This document shows, piece by piece, positions 1-12,463 of a DNA stretch of 64,000 nt. The stretch is from positions 434,001 through 498,000 of the forward strand of contig JACGCN010000005.1 of NCBI GenBank assembly GCA_014905825.1, in the 5' to 3' direction. The notes under the pieces were generated by a model. It saw only the letters and a list, made by a program, of their open reading frames with translations. It was not told where the DNA came from and made no database searches. Source of the DNA: Lyophyllum atratum. Its lineage: Eukaryota > Basidiomycota > Agaricomycetes > Agaricales > Lyophyllaceae. Both the position numbers and the translations under genes were made by a program. How positions within the stretch are numbered: the stretch's first letter is position 1; every line of letters starts with the position of its first letter.

Positions 1-806
1 ATCGTACCCAGTCCCAAGAGTCCCTCAAGCTCTTGGTCTGTACATCACCTCTAGGTCGTTTGACAGAAGCCTAACTTTCTTCAAGGCACTAAAACGGGAC
101 GGCGCTTCGTGTCCACTCACCGAAATGGCCTTCTTCGGTATCGACTGCGTTGAGCCGATCCTCATGCATGTCATACCTGATTCAGTTCGCTCCAAGGTCA
201 GCTTTGCATTTCCTTTGTATCTGCAGCTTGCCAAGATTGCTGCTAGCCCGATACATTGAAGTACATCGCCGTCCTAGGTGGAAAGGTTGCACGAGATAAA
301 GTGTTGGAATTCGCGAACACGATCGACAACGTATGGGCCTCGGAGGCAACCGTCGCCGCTGCCCATCGTCTCTGCAAATGGGGAATCGAAGCCTGCTCCA
401 ACGCCGACGATCCCAGCCGTAGCCATGCCAAAGTGCGCCACAGCCACCCACGTCTACCTCCATCTTTGCTAATACAACCTTCAACAAGGTCAAATACGTC
501 CTCCGGACCTTCTCGTTTGATTCCGAGCAAAAGGTCGGATCGACCCTCCTCCGCGACGGTGACGAAATACAATTTGGAGACGGGCCCGAAGGTCACGAAC
601 TCCACTACGGGCCCCATCCCCTGTTGTGCAACGTGCGTCTTGCGGTGGGGCGTGCGTTGTATACCAGCGGTGCTGCGGACTTCATCACGCGACTCATGGA
701 AGACGCGGATGAATCGAATCGTCAGTGTGATGTCTTGAAGGATAAGGACTTCGAGTATGTTTTGGATGCGAAGCTGTTGATCTCGGGGCGTGCGCAGATT
801 GTGTAA
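1..806 (+). CDS. Conserved fungal protein of unknown function (5' end cut by window edge)
   Basis: Reading is open from the first bases: one exon to about 196 contains FFKALKRDGAS and CVEPILMHVIPDS and ends at a GTCAGC donor. The final exon, from roughly 440 to the TAA at 804-806, contains VKYVLRTFSFDSE, an acidic stretch, then CNVRLAVGRALYTSGAADF and ends in RAQIV. The part between (about 260-440) has several possible splice patterns that I could not settle. The last exon reads like a conserved globular C-terminus and I have the impression of similar basidiomycete hypothetical proteins, but I do not recognise a named domain, signal peptide or membrane segment in the visible part. Function is not assigned. 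Confidence 0.55.
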
Positions 807-1742
807 CCTGCTTGGTCTTCATACTCCCATCGACGCAATCCCCGATTCGACCTCAACAGCATGCGCAGGTCTATGATTTGTACGACCAGGCACATCGAAG
901 ACGACGACGATCCTGACCGCCGTCATGATAACTTGAGGCTCCTTACAGGGCATTTTGGACGCAAGGCTCCTGCAATAATCAGGTATTACTCTCTGACCGT
1001 ACCACGATCGCCTAGCCTGCATAGAATTTAGAACCTGATAGACCTAATCTCCGGCTCACGCCCTGGTTCTACTTATCAGCCGTCCTTTCATTATGCCTCC
1101 GATAATAGACGATACGATATCCCAGCTTCATAAGCAGCTTTCCAGGAACCCTCGCAAACTCGCTGCCGTATTTTTAGTAGGCGTCTATTTTTGGTCTATC
1201 TGAAATAGGACCGATCGCTTCAACAACACTAAACAACCGGTCGATCAATTTTCTGCCCTCCGTGAAATCAAGCAATCGTACAATCTGACACCAAAGCCCT
1301 ACATATACAATCGCATAACTCGCACACATCGATTTTAGGTACTGTGTTCCATGAGGTCCCCAATGATTTCGCAGGCCGGCACTGCCCAGCGAGTGCCCAG
1401 CCCTCTCCAAACGGCTACTCTACATTCCCGATTCTCGGGCTCGTCATTCGGATGCCAAGCCTAAAAATTACCTGGTAATAAATCCTCCGCCACATGGAGA
1501 TTTTCGCCAGAGCTCGTCATTCAGGCGCCATCGCTCGCTGCCGTGGTCGGTAGCGAAAAAAATGGTGCAACTCGGACAGCAACGCACGGAGGTACTACGA
1601 CAGCTGCTTGGGACTCAACAGCGCTGTTGTTTCTCTTTCGCGCGTTTCCACGTTTCTGCTGCCAGTGTACGGACGCTGTGGATCGCTTCCCAGGTACCTC
1701 CCCTTTCCCCCAGGCTAGGCTTTCCGACTTTCTGGAATCAGG
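807..1742. other. Intergenic, no gene seen
   Basis: Only short open frames without conserved features are present on either strand. It should hold the 3' end signals of the gene before it and the promoter of the permease after it. Confidence 0.5.
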
Positions 1743-3758
1743 ATGTCAAGCGTGAACAGCCAGGAACGGTATGCGTATCCCGCAGACGTCAAAAAGGGCG
1801 TCGACCATATAGTGGATGTGGATGGTGACGTCGATGTCGACTCAGAGCGTAACCCGGAGCGGCGCCAGATTGGATTGATGTCAGCCGTGTTCATCATCTT
1901 CAATCGTATCATTGGCACTGGGTACGTTGGATCGCTTGGTTTTACGATTGGTTGTTCATCGATGGCGTGGTTCTCAGTGTCTTCGCAACGCCGAGCAGTA
2001 TTCTCGGTTTCAGTGGGAGCGTCGGGTTATCCTTGTGAGTTGCCCGCCAATTGGACTTGCTGCCTATGCTAATTGAGGCTAAACTATAGGTTCATGTGGG
2101 TCATCGGTGCTATCATCGCCGCTGCAGGTATGCAGGTGTATATTACGTGGGGCACGGTGCGACTCTTGTGTTCCTCTGGTCGCGGTCCCAACTTACAACG
2201 CATGCGCGTCATAGGCCCTACCAAAAAACGGTGGGGAGAAGAACTACCTTGAATATCTTTTCCGAAAGCCCAAGTTCCTCATCACATCAGTGTTTGCTGC
2301 CAACGGTGTCCTCCTCGGTGCGTTGCTCCATTCCCTGTCAAAAAACTCTCCTCTCTGACATGCATCGGATGTCTAAGCCTGGGCCGCCGGAAACTCCCTT
2401 GTCTTTGGCGAATACATCCTTCTCGCCGCTAACATCACACCCGGGCGCTGGACATTGCGTCTCGTCGGCTTTGCATGCATCACGTTCTCGCTGCTGATAC
2501 ACGGCACTGCTGTCAAATGGGGACTTCGCCTGCAGAACCTCCTCGGGGTCGTGAAACTTATCGTCCTCGTTTTCATTGTGATCACCGGGTTCGTCGCACT
2601 CGGCGGACATATGAAGATCGAGAAGCCGCATAATTTCACCAATGCGTTCGAGGGCACCACTGCCAGCGCCTCGTCGTTTTGCTTGAGCCTGTATAATGTA
2701 CGTCCTTCCTTGCAATGTGTAGAGATGATAATCTAAGCGTTCATGACAGGTCATTTGGTCATATATTGGATTCAGCAACGTCAACTACGCACTTTCCGAG
2801 GTGAAGAACCCCAAGCGCACTGTCAGAATCGCTGGCCCTCTCGCAATCGGTGTCGTGACAGTGCTTTACATGCTCGCCAATATTGCGTATTTCGCTGGTG
2901 CATCGAAAGAAGAAATTACCGGGTCAGGGCGCTTAGTCGCTGCGCTACTGTTTAGGAATGTCTATGGACCCAAAGCCGAGCGGCCACTGTCTGCCCTCGT
3001 CGCATTGTCCGCTCTTGGAAATGTGCTGTCTGTGGTAAGCTTCTTCCCTGATGTCATGGTCCACACTTGACATAACGCTTGTATGTGCAGATTTTCTCCC
3101 AAGGTCGTGTGAACCAGGAGTTAGGCAGAGAAGGTATCCTGCCATTCAGCAAATTTTGGGGGTCCAATCGCCCCTTCAACGCTCCTTTGGCGGGTCTCGC
3201 TCTTCGTAGGTCCATGGAACAATCCATCCCCGCTTCGTTCTAACCTCCAAAATCAGACTGGATTATCTGCCTCATCGTCATCTTTGCGCTGCCCCCTGGT
3301 GACGCTTATAACTTCGTCATCAACGTCGTAAGTCTCCAGAGCCTCTATCATACATGATTCTATCGTAACACTTGGACATGCAGATCTCATACCCACTCTC
3401 GGTCATCAACGCTGCCATTTCCTTCGGAATCATCTATCTCGCATTCCGACCGCGTCCTGACTGGCCAAAGGTTTCCCTCCCGGCCCAAATCGCGGCAGCT
3501 TTCTTCGGCGCTGCCAACACCTTCCTGTTCATCGTGCCCCTCACTAAGCCGCCAGCAGGAGCGGATCCATACGTCTCGTTGCCCTATTGGACCCATGCCG
3601 TGGGCGGGTGGGCTGTGTTTGGGCTGGGATTCCTCTACTGGGTTATTTGGGCTCAGGTTCTTCCTCGATTTGGGCGTTACAAGCTTGTGCGATCGGAAGA
3701 GGTGGGGAAGGATGGGCTGAGCAGACATACCTTTAAACGTATACCCAAAAACGATTAA
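1743..3758 (+). CDS. Amino-acid permease of the Mup1 (high-affinity methionine) type, APC superfamily
   Basis: Plasma-membrane symporter of the APC superfamily, most like yeast Mup1-type permeases that import methionine or related amino acids. The start at 1743 gives a soluble acidic N-terminus (VDVDGDVDVD), then the first membrane segment around GLMSAVFIIFNRIIGTG, the unwound TM1 motif of the family. Joining exons across short introns (first donor at 1921) gives WAAGNSLVFGEYIL, a hydrophobic run VVKLIVLVFIVITGFVAL, the NVNYALSEVKNPKRT loop typical of these carriers, and later segments to the hydrophilic C-terminus ending RIPKND. About twelve membrane segments are expected. All joined exons stay in frame, so the gene looks intact. 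The methionine specificity is inferred from family resemblance only. Confidence 0.88.
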
Positions 3759-4294
3759 TTTTTTTCTTTTGCGTTGTAGACATGATGTACCCTAGTTAGT
3801 AAGTTGTTGTTCGTGATATGCTTTCGTTCCACGCTCTCTCCACCAATTATTGTGTCAGATTCAGATATGTAGCATACGCTTTGCAGGAACATCTAGAACC
3901 ATATTGACATTTCGTAGAGGAAAAAGTATCATATAAGCAAACACACGAATCATGCTCATCAATGGTTGAAGCGGAGCCACTGACTTGAAACTCAACAGGT
4001 CCTCAGTTCGCTGATTCACCACTACATATCCAACATCTTCTGAATGAGAACAACTTCAATTGCAATTCCTCAAGAATACGATCGAAACAGGGTGGGTTCT
4101 ACCCACCATCGCAACCATCCCCAATCCATTGACGCCACTTCCTCACTGGGATACTAAGTAGCAACGCTATGCAGGGAGGCAGGCTGTTGCGGACTCAGTT
4201 CCACATCATGATCTAGTTATTCCCATTGGATGCCACCCTGTGTTTATCGTGATTGGGGACTCGATGAAGCCTTGTCGTTGTCGCAGGCTCCTTC
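3759..4294. other. Intergenic, no gene seen
   Basis: A T-rich stretch (TTTTTTTCTTTT near 3759-3770) directly follows the permease stop and probably belongs to its 3' UTR. The remainder shows no coding signal and serves as promoter space for the next gene. Confidence 0.45.
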
Positions 4295-6258
4295 ATGATG
4301 CGGTTCATACAGGTGCTCTGTATCCTCGTCGCAGTTACAGCGTACGGTCATCAAATACCAATCCAACTCTCACTGAAGGGTACAGGGGGAGCCCCAGGGG
4401 ATGAGACTGAAGACACAACCTGGGATCTCCATCGTCCTCCAGGAGTGAATAGCACAGGTAACCTGGTGTTCGACACCGTAAACTCCCTTCTCCAGCATTG
4501 GCCCAACACGCGATATCGTAACGGCAAGTGCTCCCCAATCTCCGGTCCAAGTCCCACTGATGCTAACCTCAACGCCTCGCATAGGACATACCATCGTTCC
4601 TGGGACGATCCCACTCGGCACCCTGTTATACCACGGAACACGCGTTCCGAATGTCCCGAGCGTACCAGAATGGCTCGCCACGGATCCAGAGCATTCCTAT
4701 ATGTTTTGTCGAGGTTCATCGGACGTCGACGAGAGTTGCTGGCAATTCACCTTCGCGACCACGCGGCCATTGAAGATCCTGTATTTTGATGGAACCAGTG
4801 CCGCGAAGATGGAGGGCGGTCCGATGGATAGCCAGGATATTCTTGCGTGGGGAGAAGTAAAGCCCGACTGGACGTACGATGAACATCGGAGGATCAACGA
4901 CCTGTGCGACTGGGGAAAAGGGCTTGGGCTTGACGGGTTTGTGAGGTACGCCCTATTTTCTTTTATTTTGAGATGCCTGCGGAATTCAACGTCGTGTATC
5001 CAGGATGGAGATGGACTTGTGAGCATTAAATCCTGCCTCCTTTCTTCCATTCTCACTACACAGTCTCCCCAGTGAAATCATGCTCTGCGACTTCAGCAAC
5101 GGTCTACGAACGGTGTCGAAGCTTCATCTACCCTCATCACAGCTAGAAAAACTTCCACCCCGTAATATGAGTAGACCTCCAATGCCGATAATACCACCCA
5201 TTCCTCGAGTGTTGTCGACAGTCCTGGAGACTGGTTCATGGCACAATCACTATCCCGGCGATCCTCGTTTCCATCTAGACCTGTCTCGACTTGTGTCGTT
5301 TTACGACACAGCTCTCATTCCTAGCCTAATACCATTGCGTCATGGCCAGGCTAGACACGAGCACCGCTTAGAAGGGATCAGCCGTACTGAGGCACAGACC
5401 GTACAGCGCATCATTGCGGATGCACTGACCGGAGTCCAGGCGGGTAGTGGTGTCGATTGGAAGACGCTGTTCAGAGTTATAGCACTTCGCTATGCTGATC
5501 GCCTCGAGTTGATCCATCATCTGCTGAACTCCACAGAGGCGGCGATGGCCTCGCGCACTCCTTTAGAAAGCGCGAAGCTCACACAGCAACAGCTACGCAT
5601 AACATTGACGCCCTACATTCTCCACGATGCACTTCCTCCCCCCGCAAACCCTCAATCCCATGGGGAAGCCGCGAACCATTCCTGGGCCTCGCCCGTATTC
5701 AAACATTGCGCGACCAGTCACACCGATTTCATCGCTTCGAATCCGGCCCTATCCTGCCGTTTGACGCCATCCGAGCAACTCCTCCTAGGCGCCGTGCAAG
5801 AGACGAACAAGGAAATCTGTCGCGTCGTCGTCAAGATGTGGGCGGAGGGTGTTGTGGAGGACCTAGACCCGGATTTGCCGCAACCCAGCTCGCCGTCACT
5901 CGATCCTGGGAGGTTAGAGAATTTGCTGAACGGATGGCGGGCAGATATCTCGGGGCTCATGGGTTGGCTTGATTGGAGCGTCTGGATCAAGTGTAGACCT
6001 GCTTGCAGCTTCGAGGTTCGTTTTATGCTGCGACACGAGCCTCACTCGATTAACACGGAGTATTTGTTTTTCTTTTAGGAAATGTGCTATCTGCCTACAT
6101 GGCCTTTCTTTGAAAAGCGGCCAGAACGGAGACGACCGAGTCCTACAGAGTCATCTGAGCCTTCAACACCAATAGACGACACGTCTGACATGGTGGAGGA
6201 CTGGTTGATTCCGCAACCTAGGTGTATTCGGCGGGTATGGCCGTACAGCTTCCCATGA
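4295..6258 (+). CDS. Conserved basidiomycete secreted protein, function unknown
   Basis: Starts with a hydrophobic signal peptide (MMRFIQVLCILVAVTAYG). After a GC...AG intron (4524-4584, donor GCAAGT) the reading joins to RNGHTIVPGTIPLGTLLYHG, a conserved block, followed by WQFTFATTRPLKILYFDG and, after two more introns, FEIMLCDFS. A long exon from about 5078 to 6016 carries repeated hydrophobic and charged helices without a known motif. The last intron lies at about 6017-6078 and the protein ends at WPYSFP, TGA at 6256-6258. I recall this architecture from many agaricomycete genomes as an unnamed protein, probably in the secretory pathway. No catalytic motif is visible and I assign no activity. 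It lies tail-to-tail with the DUF829 gene, about 160 bases away. Confidence 0.75.
4524..4584 (+). other. GC...AG intron
   Basis: The donor reads GCAAGT instead of GTAAGT and the acceptor is CATAG. Splicing here restores the codons for RNGHTIVPG across the junction, which supports the non-canonical donor. Confidence 0.65.
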
Positions 6259-6420
6259 TACTGATAGAAGATCTGATGTACTTACCCATGAGAACATGAC
6301 GTTCAAGCTTGCATGCCAGATCGAGATGTTCCTGCCACCCTTTTGTATAACTCCTCTAAGTCTATCGTATTCGAGAAAAAAAATGTGAACTCCTTGTAGC
6401 GCTCCAACCATCGCTCACAA

Positions 6421-7599
6421 TTAGTTCAAGCTCCCTCTAATCCCTCCCGCTGCATCGTCCCCACAGGCGTCCTTCCAAACAGCCTTCACCGCCGTCCAAT
6501 ACCTCTCCGGCTCGATCCTCGCATGAGACACATGAGGCGTATCCTCAAACACCACAGCCCTCACATTCAATCCCGCCGCCTCCGCGTCCTTCGCATGCCC
6601 CTCCACGTCCTGAAAAGGCACCATCTCATCCTTCTTCGAGTACAAATACAGCCGCGGCGTGCTCTTCCGCACCCAAGGCAGCAGACGCGGGGCGTTCAAC
6701 CTGATTTTGAGCAGCTCCGGCATATTCTTCGTCCCGAACACCAGGCGCGTGATGGCGGAGTAGAAGTACAGCCAAGTGATCACGGCGTTTAGGAGGGACT
6801 TGAGGAGGGGATGACGGACGAGGGTGCCCATTGCGCGTTTTGCTTGTTGGAGGGTACCGATGCCGGGGCATGAGTCTAGGATGATGGCGCTGGTGCTCGG
6901 GTGCGTGATGTGGAAGTTGGGAAATTGAGAAGCGAGGAGACGACTTAGGCAGAGGAGCTGGCTGCAGCCGCCTTCGATTGGATTAACTTTAGCCGGTAGA
7001 GAAGCGAGAAGAAACAGAAATACCGTTGGAGAACGCGTGAATCAAGAGGCGCGGTTGGATGAGTTTCATTTGGGATGTGTCCACCTTCGTTCTATTAGAG
7101 GGTGGCAGATATCCTAGCGCTTGCAGCGTCTCTACGACTGGGGCCAGCCGCGCGCGCTAATGAACATAGTAGCCGTCGTTAACGGGTGAATGTATGCATA
7201 CGAAAACATGGACCTACTCGACTGCTTTCCCGGCTCCAGAAAAACGAGTGGGGACACCGTATCAGAACTTTCGTCGCATTAGGGTACATCTCCTCGTACA
7301 CTTTCGTGTACTTGTGGAGATGTGACAGCTTTGCACCCACTACTCCAGACGCGTCAGAGTTGATCATAATAAAGAAATGATGGGCTGGGAAACGTACTCC
7401 ATCCGAATATCAAGACAAGGCTGCGACGTATCTGCTATTCGTATCAGAAAGTCATGAATCGGGATAGAAATTCACTTTACGTTGGGGGGTCGACTCCTTC
7501 GTCCATGGACGGCGTGGTTCCTTGAGAACTTGGACTTGGACTCAAGTACACCACTTCACCGATGCTACGGAACGTGCTGCTGTGAGCGTGTTGCGACAT
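6421..7599 (-). CDS. DUF829 / TMEM53-type alpha/beta-hydrolase-like protein
   Basis: The minus strand gives a protein of the DUF829 (TMEM53) family, which has an alpha/beta-hydrolase-like fold and unclear substrate; animal TMEM53 sits in the nuclear envelope. Starting at ATG 7599-7597, exons join as STFRSIGEVVYLSPSPSS, then TLVLIFGWMGAKLSHLHKY, YPNATKVLIR, RLAPVVETLQALGYLPPSN, LLIHAFSNGGCSQL (the family signature around FSNGG), TSAIILDSCPG, and the last exon 6421-6870 with STPRLYLYSKKDEMVPFQDVE and the conserved HVSHARIEPERYW near the end. The aspartate in the KDEMVP block and the histidine in SHARIEPERYW fit catalytic-type positions. All introns are short GT...AG and the joined frame is continuous. 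The first acceptor choice (phase-2 junction before the LVLIFGW block) is the only one that keeps the motif in frame. Confidence 0.85.
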
Positions 7600-8234
7600 G
7601 ATGGTTCAGGAGAAGGGTATTCGGAGAAGAGGATAAGTAATCCTCCGAGTCTTCTGCTGAAACACCAGCGTCTCGGGGATCAGCCGCAAGCTTCATAACC
7701 CTTGGGGACCGGCTACGCGTTAGAGGATATCGCAGCTAATCACATGTTCTACCGGAATTGATGGCAAGGTACGCGTCCAGGGAGGTCCTTAACGAAGAAG
7801 CGACCGTTCACGAAACCCTAACCAACTGTTGCCTACTGTTGCTTGAGTGGTGGTGGTGGTGGTCACAGAGCTATAGCAATATCGTGTTCCCGAGGCATCA
7901 CTAGTACATCGGTCTTGCGCATGTAAATCGTAAATCGCGTGGCCTGCGAAGCCGCAAGCGCTGTCGTTCGCGACATATGCCTTCCCGGTCAGGCAGCCCA
8001 ACGTTCCCGGACTGCAAGCCGCCTGGTATGAAGAAGGTCAAGATGTCGGAAAACGCAAGTGAAGGCGAGAAAGATAGATTAGATTTAGATAAGATGAATC
8101 TCAACTTTCCCACTGCCGACCTCAATCCTTCATCTACGTAGTACGGTCTACCTACACCGCACCCTTTCTATCCATCACCCTGGACTCCGTTTATCAGAGC
8201 TTCGTCGCCTAGGTAAAATCCAAGATACCACGAC
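7600..8234. other. Intergenic between two divergent genes
   Basis: Shared upstream region of the DUF829 gene (leftward) and PPE1 (rightward). It contains a short GGTGGT run near 7849-7861. Small open frames on the minus strand (7789-8125) show no conserved features and are not called. Confidence 0.45.
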
Positions 8235-9797
8235 ATGTCCGATCTCTATCGGTCAGCCCTAAGCGCCCGAATCGCCAAACTACCAGAACTACCACCTCAC
8301 ATGGATGGCGACGACGACGACGACGTTGACGAGAGCGAAGAATTGGCGGACATAATCGCAGCACTACCAGGTAGCGGGATGGGTCCTCCAGCCATGTACG
8401 TCCCCTCCCCTGATTCCCCTTCCTCCTACACTAAATTAAACTGCATACACGATCAAAAGGCCTACGCGACATCCAAAGGCCTCCCGCGCCCCCAACCCCG
8501 ACTTCGCGCCCATCTCCGCTGCTTCGTTCTTCACAGAGGCCCTGCAGGTCGTTGTTCCCTCACGTCACCTGGACTTCCGAGTGTACTACACGCCACCGAA
8601 GTTCTCGGACGGGACGGTGATGGTGTGCCACCACGGCGCGGGGTACTCGGGGCTCACGTTTGCGTGTTTCGCGAAGGAGGTCGTGGGGATGACGAAAGGG
8701 GAGTGTGGGGTCCTTGCTTTGGATGCGCGGCGGCATGGTGAGTTGGACAGTGCCCGCTCGTTAGTATCTCACATCAACATAGTGCGAATCAGGCAAAACG
8801 ACGTCGACGGCTGAGAAAGAGGAGGAGGAAGACCTGTCAATTGAGGTTCTCGTGGCTGATTTCGGAGCAGTCATACAGACGATCTTCCCGGACCCCGCAA
8901 CCGCCCCCACACTCTTGGTACCGAGTTATCGAAGGCTCTAGAATTCACATACTGATTCTACTGCCTTAGCTTATTGGACATAGTATGGGCGGTTCAGTGG
9001 TCGTGCGGACCTGCCCAACATTACTCCAGCATAAATATAGAATCACCGGCGTAGCCGTCCTAGACGTCGTAGAAGGTCAGTCCCATTCCTCCACCCGTCC
9101 TGCATCCTTTCAACTTCAAGGAACCACCTCCTACCAGGTTCTGCCATCGACGCCCTACCACACATGCACAGTCTACTCAACGCACGGCCGGACGGGTTCA
9201 ACAGCATAGAGGATGCGGTCGAATGGCAGTAAGCCAGCTTATCCCCGGTAGCTTTCACTCGTATGACCCCTGTCCTCCAGCGTCTTGACAAAGACAATCC
9301 GCAACCCTCACTCCGCCCGCATCTCCGTCCCTTCCATCCTCCTCGTGGATCCCACCTTACCGCAGCCCTACAAATGGCGCACCCCCCTCCGATCCACCGC
9401 TCCATATTGGCTAAGTAAGTACTAAGCCTTATCCCCGTTCTTTTTCTTTCACATCACCTGCTTATCGTCATTCGTGGACTATAGGTTGGTTCAAGGGCCT
9501 ATCGAGCACATTCCTACAAACGCGTGCAGCGCGTATACTTGTTTTGGCGGGTGCTGACCGTCTGGATAATGAGCTGATGATTGGGCAGATGCAGGGGAAG
9601 TTTCAGATGGCGGTGGTACCTGGTGTAGGGCATATGTTGCAGGAGGTAAGTCTCGCGCTCCCTGTAATCGTTTGATGCTGTTCCATTAAAGAAGCTTGCC
9701 GCAGGACGATCCGACGAAATTAGCGGAAATTATGGTGGAGTTTTGGAGGCGGAATGAGAGGGTCGTGGTGGGTGTGAAGAAGGTGGGGGATGTTTAG
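8235..9797 (+). CDS. PPE1: Protein phosphatase methylesterase 1
   Basis: Serine esterase that removes the methyl group from the C-terminal leucine of the PP2A catalytic subunit, a cytosolic/nuclear regulator of PP2A assembly. The N-terminus (SALSARIAKLPELPP) is followed by an acidic run of five aspartates. After the first intron come VYYTPPKFSDGTVMVCHHGAG (oxyanion-side HHGAG), LALDARRHGKT, then the nucleophile elbow LIGHSMGGSV, the family block WRTPLRSTAPYWLSWFKGLS, ILVLAGADRLDNELMIGQMQGKF-like sequence carrying the acidic residue, and the VVPGVGHMLQED histidine block. The triad Ser-Asp-His is therefore complete. At least seven short introns join in frame; the stop is TAG 9795-9797. It lies tail-to-tail with the carboxylesterase gene. 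Confidence 0.93.
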
Positions 9798-10293
9798 ATG
9801 TAAGCTGTAGATCGCGTGTGTAGACCTGGAAGACATTCAATTGTATTATCTCTTATCACCCGCTGCTGCGGCTCTTCTCTGTAAACTTCTCCACCTCCTT
9901 CTCATTGTCCCCCTTCACCAGCAGCATGGCAGAGTCTTCTTACAGCCTGGTGGACCCGAAGCAACACCCCACATCTGCGTCAGTCCGGCGTATTGCTTTA
10001 GAGGCGGCTCATGAATACTGCTGAACGTGGCCCGGCCCCTTCTCAGCAAATGAACATCGGCGCGCTCGGTCTGATACCACTGGAATCAAAGAACGATAAA
10101 TTTGCATCCGGGAATCCAGTGACCACAGAAGTTGGTGATTTGGTGACTATGTTCCATGTCCATCTGGTCCTAGCTCGCGTTCTGACAATAAAATCGGGTC
10201 CTGATTTTTCTTTAAAATTCCATGTCATGCTGAACTTCCGACTAAAAAAGCCAGATACCCTACATATTGCCTTTTAACATATACTCAACCAAT
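9798..10293. other. Convergent intergenic region
   Basis: Lies between the 3' ends of PPE1 and the carboxylesterase. No gene is seen; expected to hold both polyadenylation regions. Confidence 0.45.
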
Positions 10294-12411
10294 TTAGTTT
10301 TCCGTGTCCGCGGCTTGACTTCCTATCAAACTGCATCGGTGCGTCTCAGCATCCCCCTCTTGCTCGACGAAACTACTGCTGGTAGTGGTCGAATTCGACG
10401 TGGACTGTTGCAGAACGATTCGGGACCTCTGGTTGTCGATGTAGGAAGTCCACACAGGTGATCGAGCGAGCTTATGTGTGTTTGGGTTTCCTGATCGCAC
10501 GAATGACAGCCAGTAGGCGATCAGCTCCTGGACGAAAGACGTTTCGACTGGAGTCATTGGTGTGAACGTCGTCGATCCATTTGTTCTGTTTGAGCGGCAC
10601 CGTATCAGTGTATAATCGTTTAAAAGTTCAGTAAATGAGATGTTTACCCTGTATTCGTACCGAGGAACATCATCCAGTTCTCTGCAGCGTGATTCACAGC
10701 GGTGCCTTGCGAAGTTGGATTTCTCTGATTGTAGCGGTATGTCCAAGTCGGGACCTTCTTCGAGAACGCAGTCCCAAGGATCGTGCGCTATACCAACGTG
10801 ATGATTGAGGAATGTTTCAATCGGATAGGGCACATAACTCACGCCGCATCTCACAGAGAAATCCCCAGTGAGCGTTTGGGTACGCAATGCGTCACTACTG
10901 AAATCTGTCGCGGGGTAGGCCTTTTCGCCGTCATTCTAGGCATTCGCATGAGTTAAAGCGAGTCTAATTACCGCTTGGATCTCATCGACTTCGGCCGTGG
11001 TAATCCCGGGACAATAGTGTCCCAACGCTGCGGCTATAGTGCTTCCGCCAGCAAGAGTCTCGTTGGTTGTCGCACTTCGCATCTCAAGTTCACATTCATC
11101 CAAAAATAAAATGGGGTTTGAAGACTTACCCGACGATGAGAGGGACAGAAGCGAAGTCGCCGGAGTTTATCGATCGAGTTGGGAAATCCGTTAGGATTCT
11201 GCCATCAAGGATGGGATGGAAACTCTTGAATAAAGAACCGTTGCTAATGGGACAATGTCAGTGCTTCAATAACCATTCAAGCCTATGTTTTTGTGCGTAC
11301 AATGCGGGTGAGCTGCCAGCATCTTGCGCGCGAGCTAGAGCGCTGACACTCGCAGATCGTAGACAAGCCAGCTGTGCTGAAGCCGACCCAGAGCCACAAC
11401 CAGCTTGCGTCGCATAAAACTGGAACAAGGGCTGGCTCGGAGGGGTCAACAAACGTCGTAAGAGACCTATAAAGTACCCACTTTCATTTCTTCGGGCCTC
11501 GGTAAGGGAGTCCTGTATATACTTTGCGCGATGGCCCCAGAGAATAGCTTTTCGTTGACTTTGGCGACAAGGTGGAGTTCAACTGAGCTCCCTCCAGCAC
11601 TCTCGCCGTTGATGGTGACTTTCCCGGGGTTCCCACCGAAGCTGGCTATGTGTCGCTTGACCCATCGCAAGGCCTCGATTTGGTCGTGGAAACCGGCATT
11701 AAAATCACCTACGCTTGGATCATTGAATTCCGGCGTCGCTAGGAACCCGAAGGAGGAGAGTCGATAGTAAACAGATACGATCACGACATTTGGGCTTTGA
11801 TGGATCCAATGGTCGAAGGGCCAGTTGGCGGGGTTTCCAAAGATGTAGCCTGTAGGACTGTTAGCATCTCGGAGTATAGAAATCAAGTCAATTCTCTCAC
11901 CTCCCCCATGTATGTATACCAGAACAGGAACTAAAAAAGAACGACGTGAGGATGGACATATCCACTCAGGGATGGGCACTTACGATTGCTTCCCTTTTTT
12001 GCACCTGAAGGGACATATATGTTCACCTTGAGACAGTCTTCACTACCAGCACCGCCGGCGTCCCCACCTACGTTACCATTATCATGAGCGGACGAGAAGT
12101 CTATTCCTGATATGTTGCCTACCACCAGTAGTGCCTTGAATACAAAAATCTGGATATTTCGTCGCGTCGACCACCGCTCCTTTTGCATCCCTCGATACCC
12201 GCGCCGTATCAAGTGGTAGCGGAGCGCGGAACCTCCGTTCGCCTACGGGTGGCTCGGCATATGGTATCCCGAGATAGGCGACGGTGTTGGCAAAGGTTCG
12301 GTTCCCAAGGTACTTTGCATAGCCAGTATCAATAATTGGATCGCTCAGCTTCCGGGTGTAAGTGCCTAGGAATAAACTGGCGATGGCGACAAAAAAGATA
12401 GAGAGCCTCAT
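10294..12411 (-). CDS. Secreted type-B carboxylesterase / lipase
   Basis: Alpha/beta-hydrolase of the carboxylesterase type-B family, probably extracellular. The start at 12411 gives a signal peptide (MRLSIFFVAIASLFLG); an upstream in-frame ATG at 12447 would place residues ahead of it and is less likely. Motifs in order: TVAYLGIPYAEPPVGERRF, EDCLKVNIYVPSG, LPVLVYIHGGGYIFG (oxyanion hole), VIVSVYYRLSSFGFL, the nucleophile elbow TINGESAGGSS, then a Cys-rich segment, FHPILDGRILTDFP, GATTNETLAGG (acidic member) and TAVNHAAENWMMFLGTNTG with the histidine. A short internal exon (about 64 bases near 10730-10800) restores RTILGTAFSKKVPTWTYRYN and is needed to keep the frame. The triad is complete and no break is seen. 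Substrate cannot be told from sequence; family members cleave lipid or sterol esters. Confidence 0.88.
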
Positions 12412-12452
12412 AGTGGGCGACAAAAGCTCATGCAACCGCCAGAACATGAAGA

Positions 12453-12463
12453 ATTTATATCGA
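12453..12463 (-). promoter_or_regulatory. TATA-like element of the carboxylesterase gene
   Basis: On the minus strand the sequence reads CGATATAAATT about 45 bases before the chosen start at 12411, which supports that start over the ATG at 12447. Confidence 0.35.
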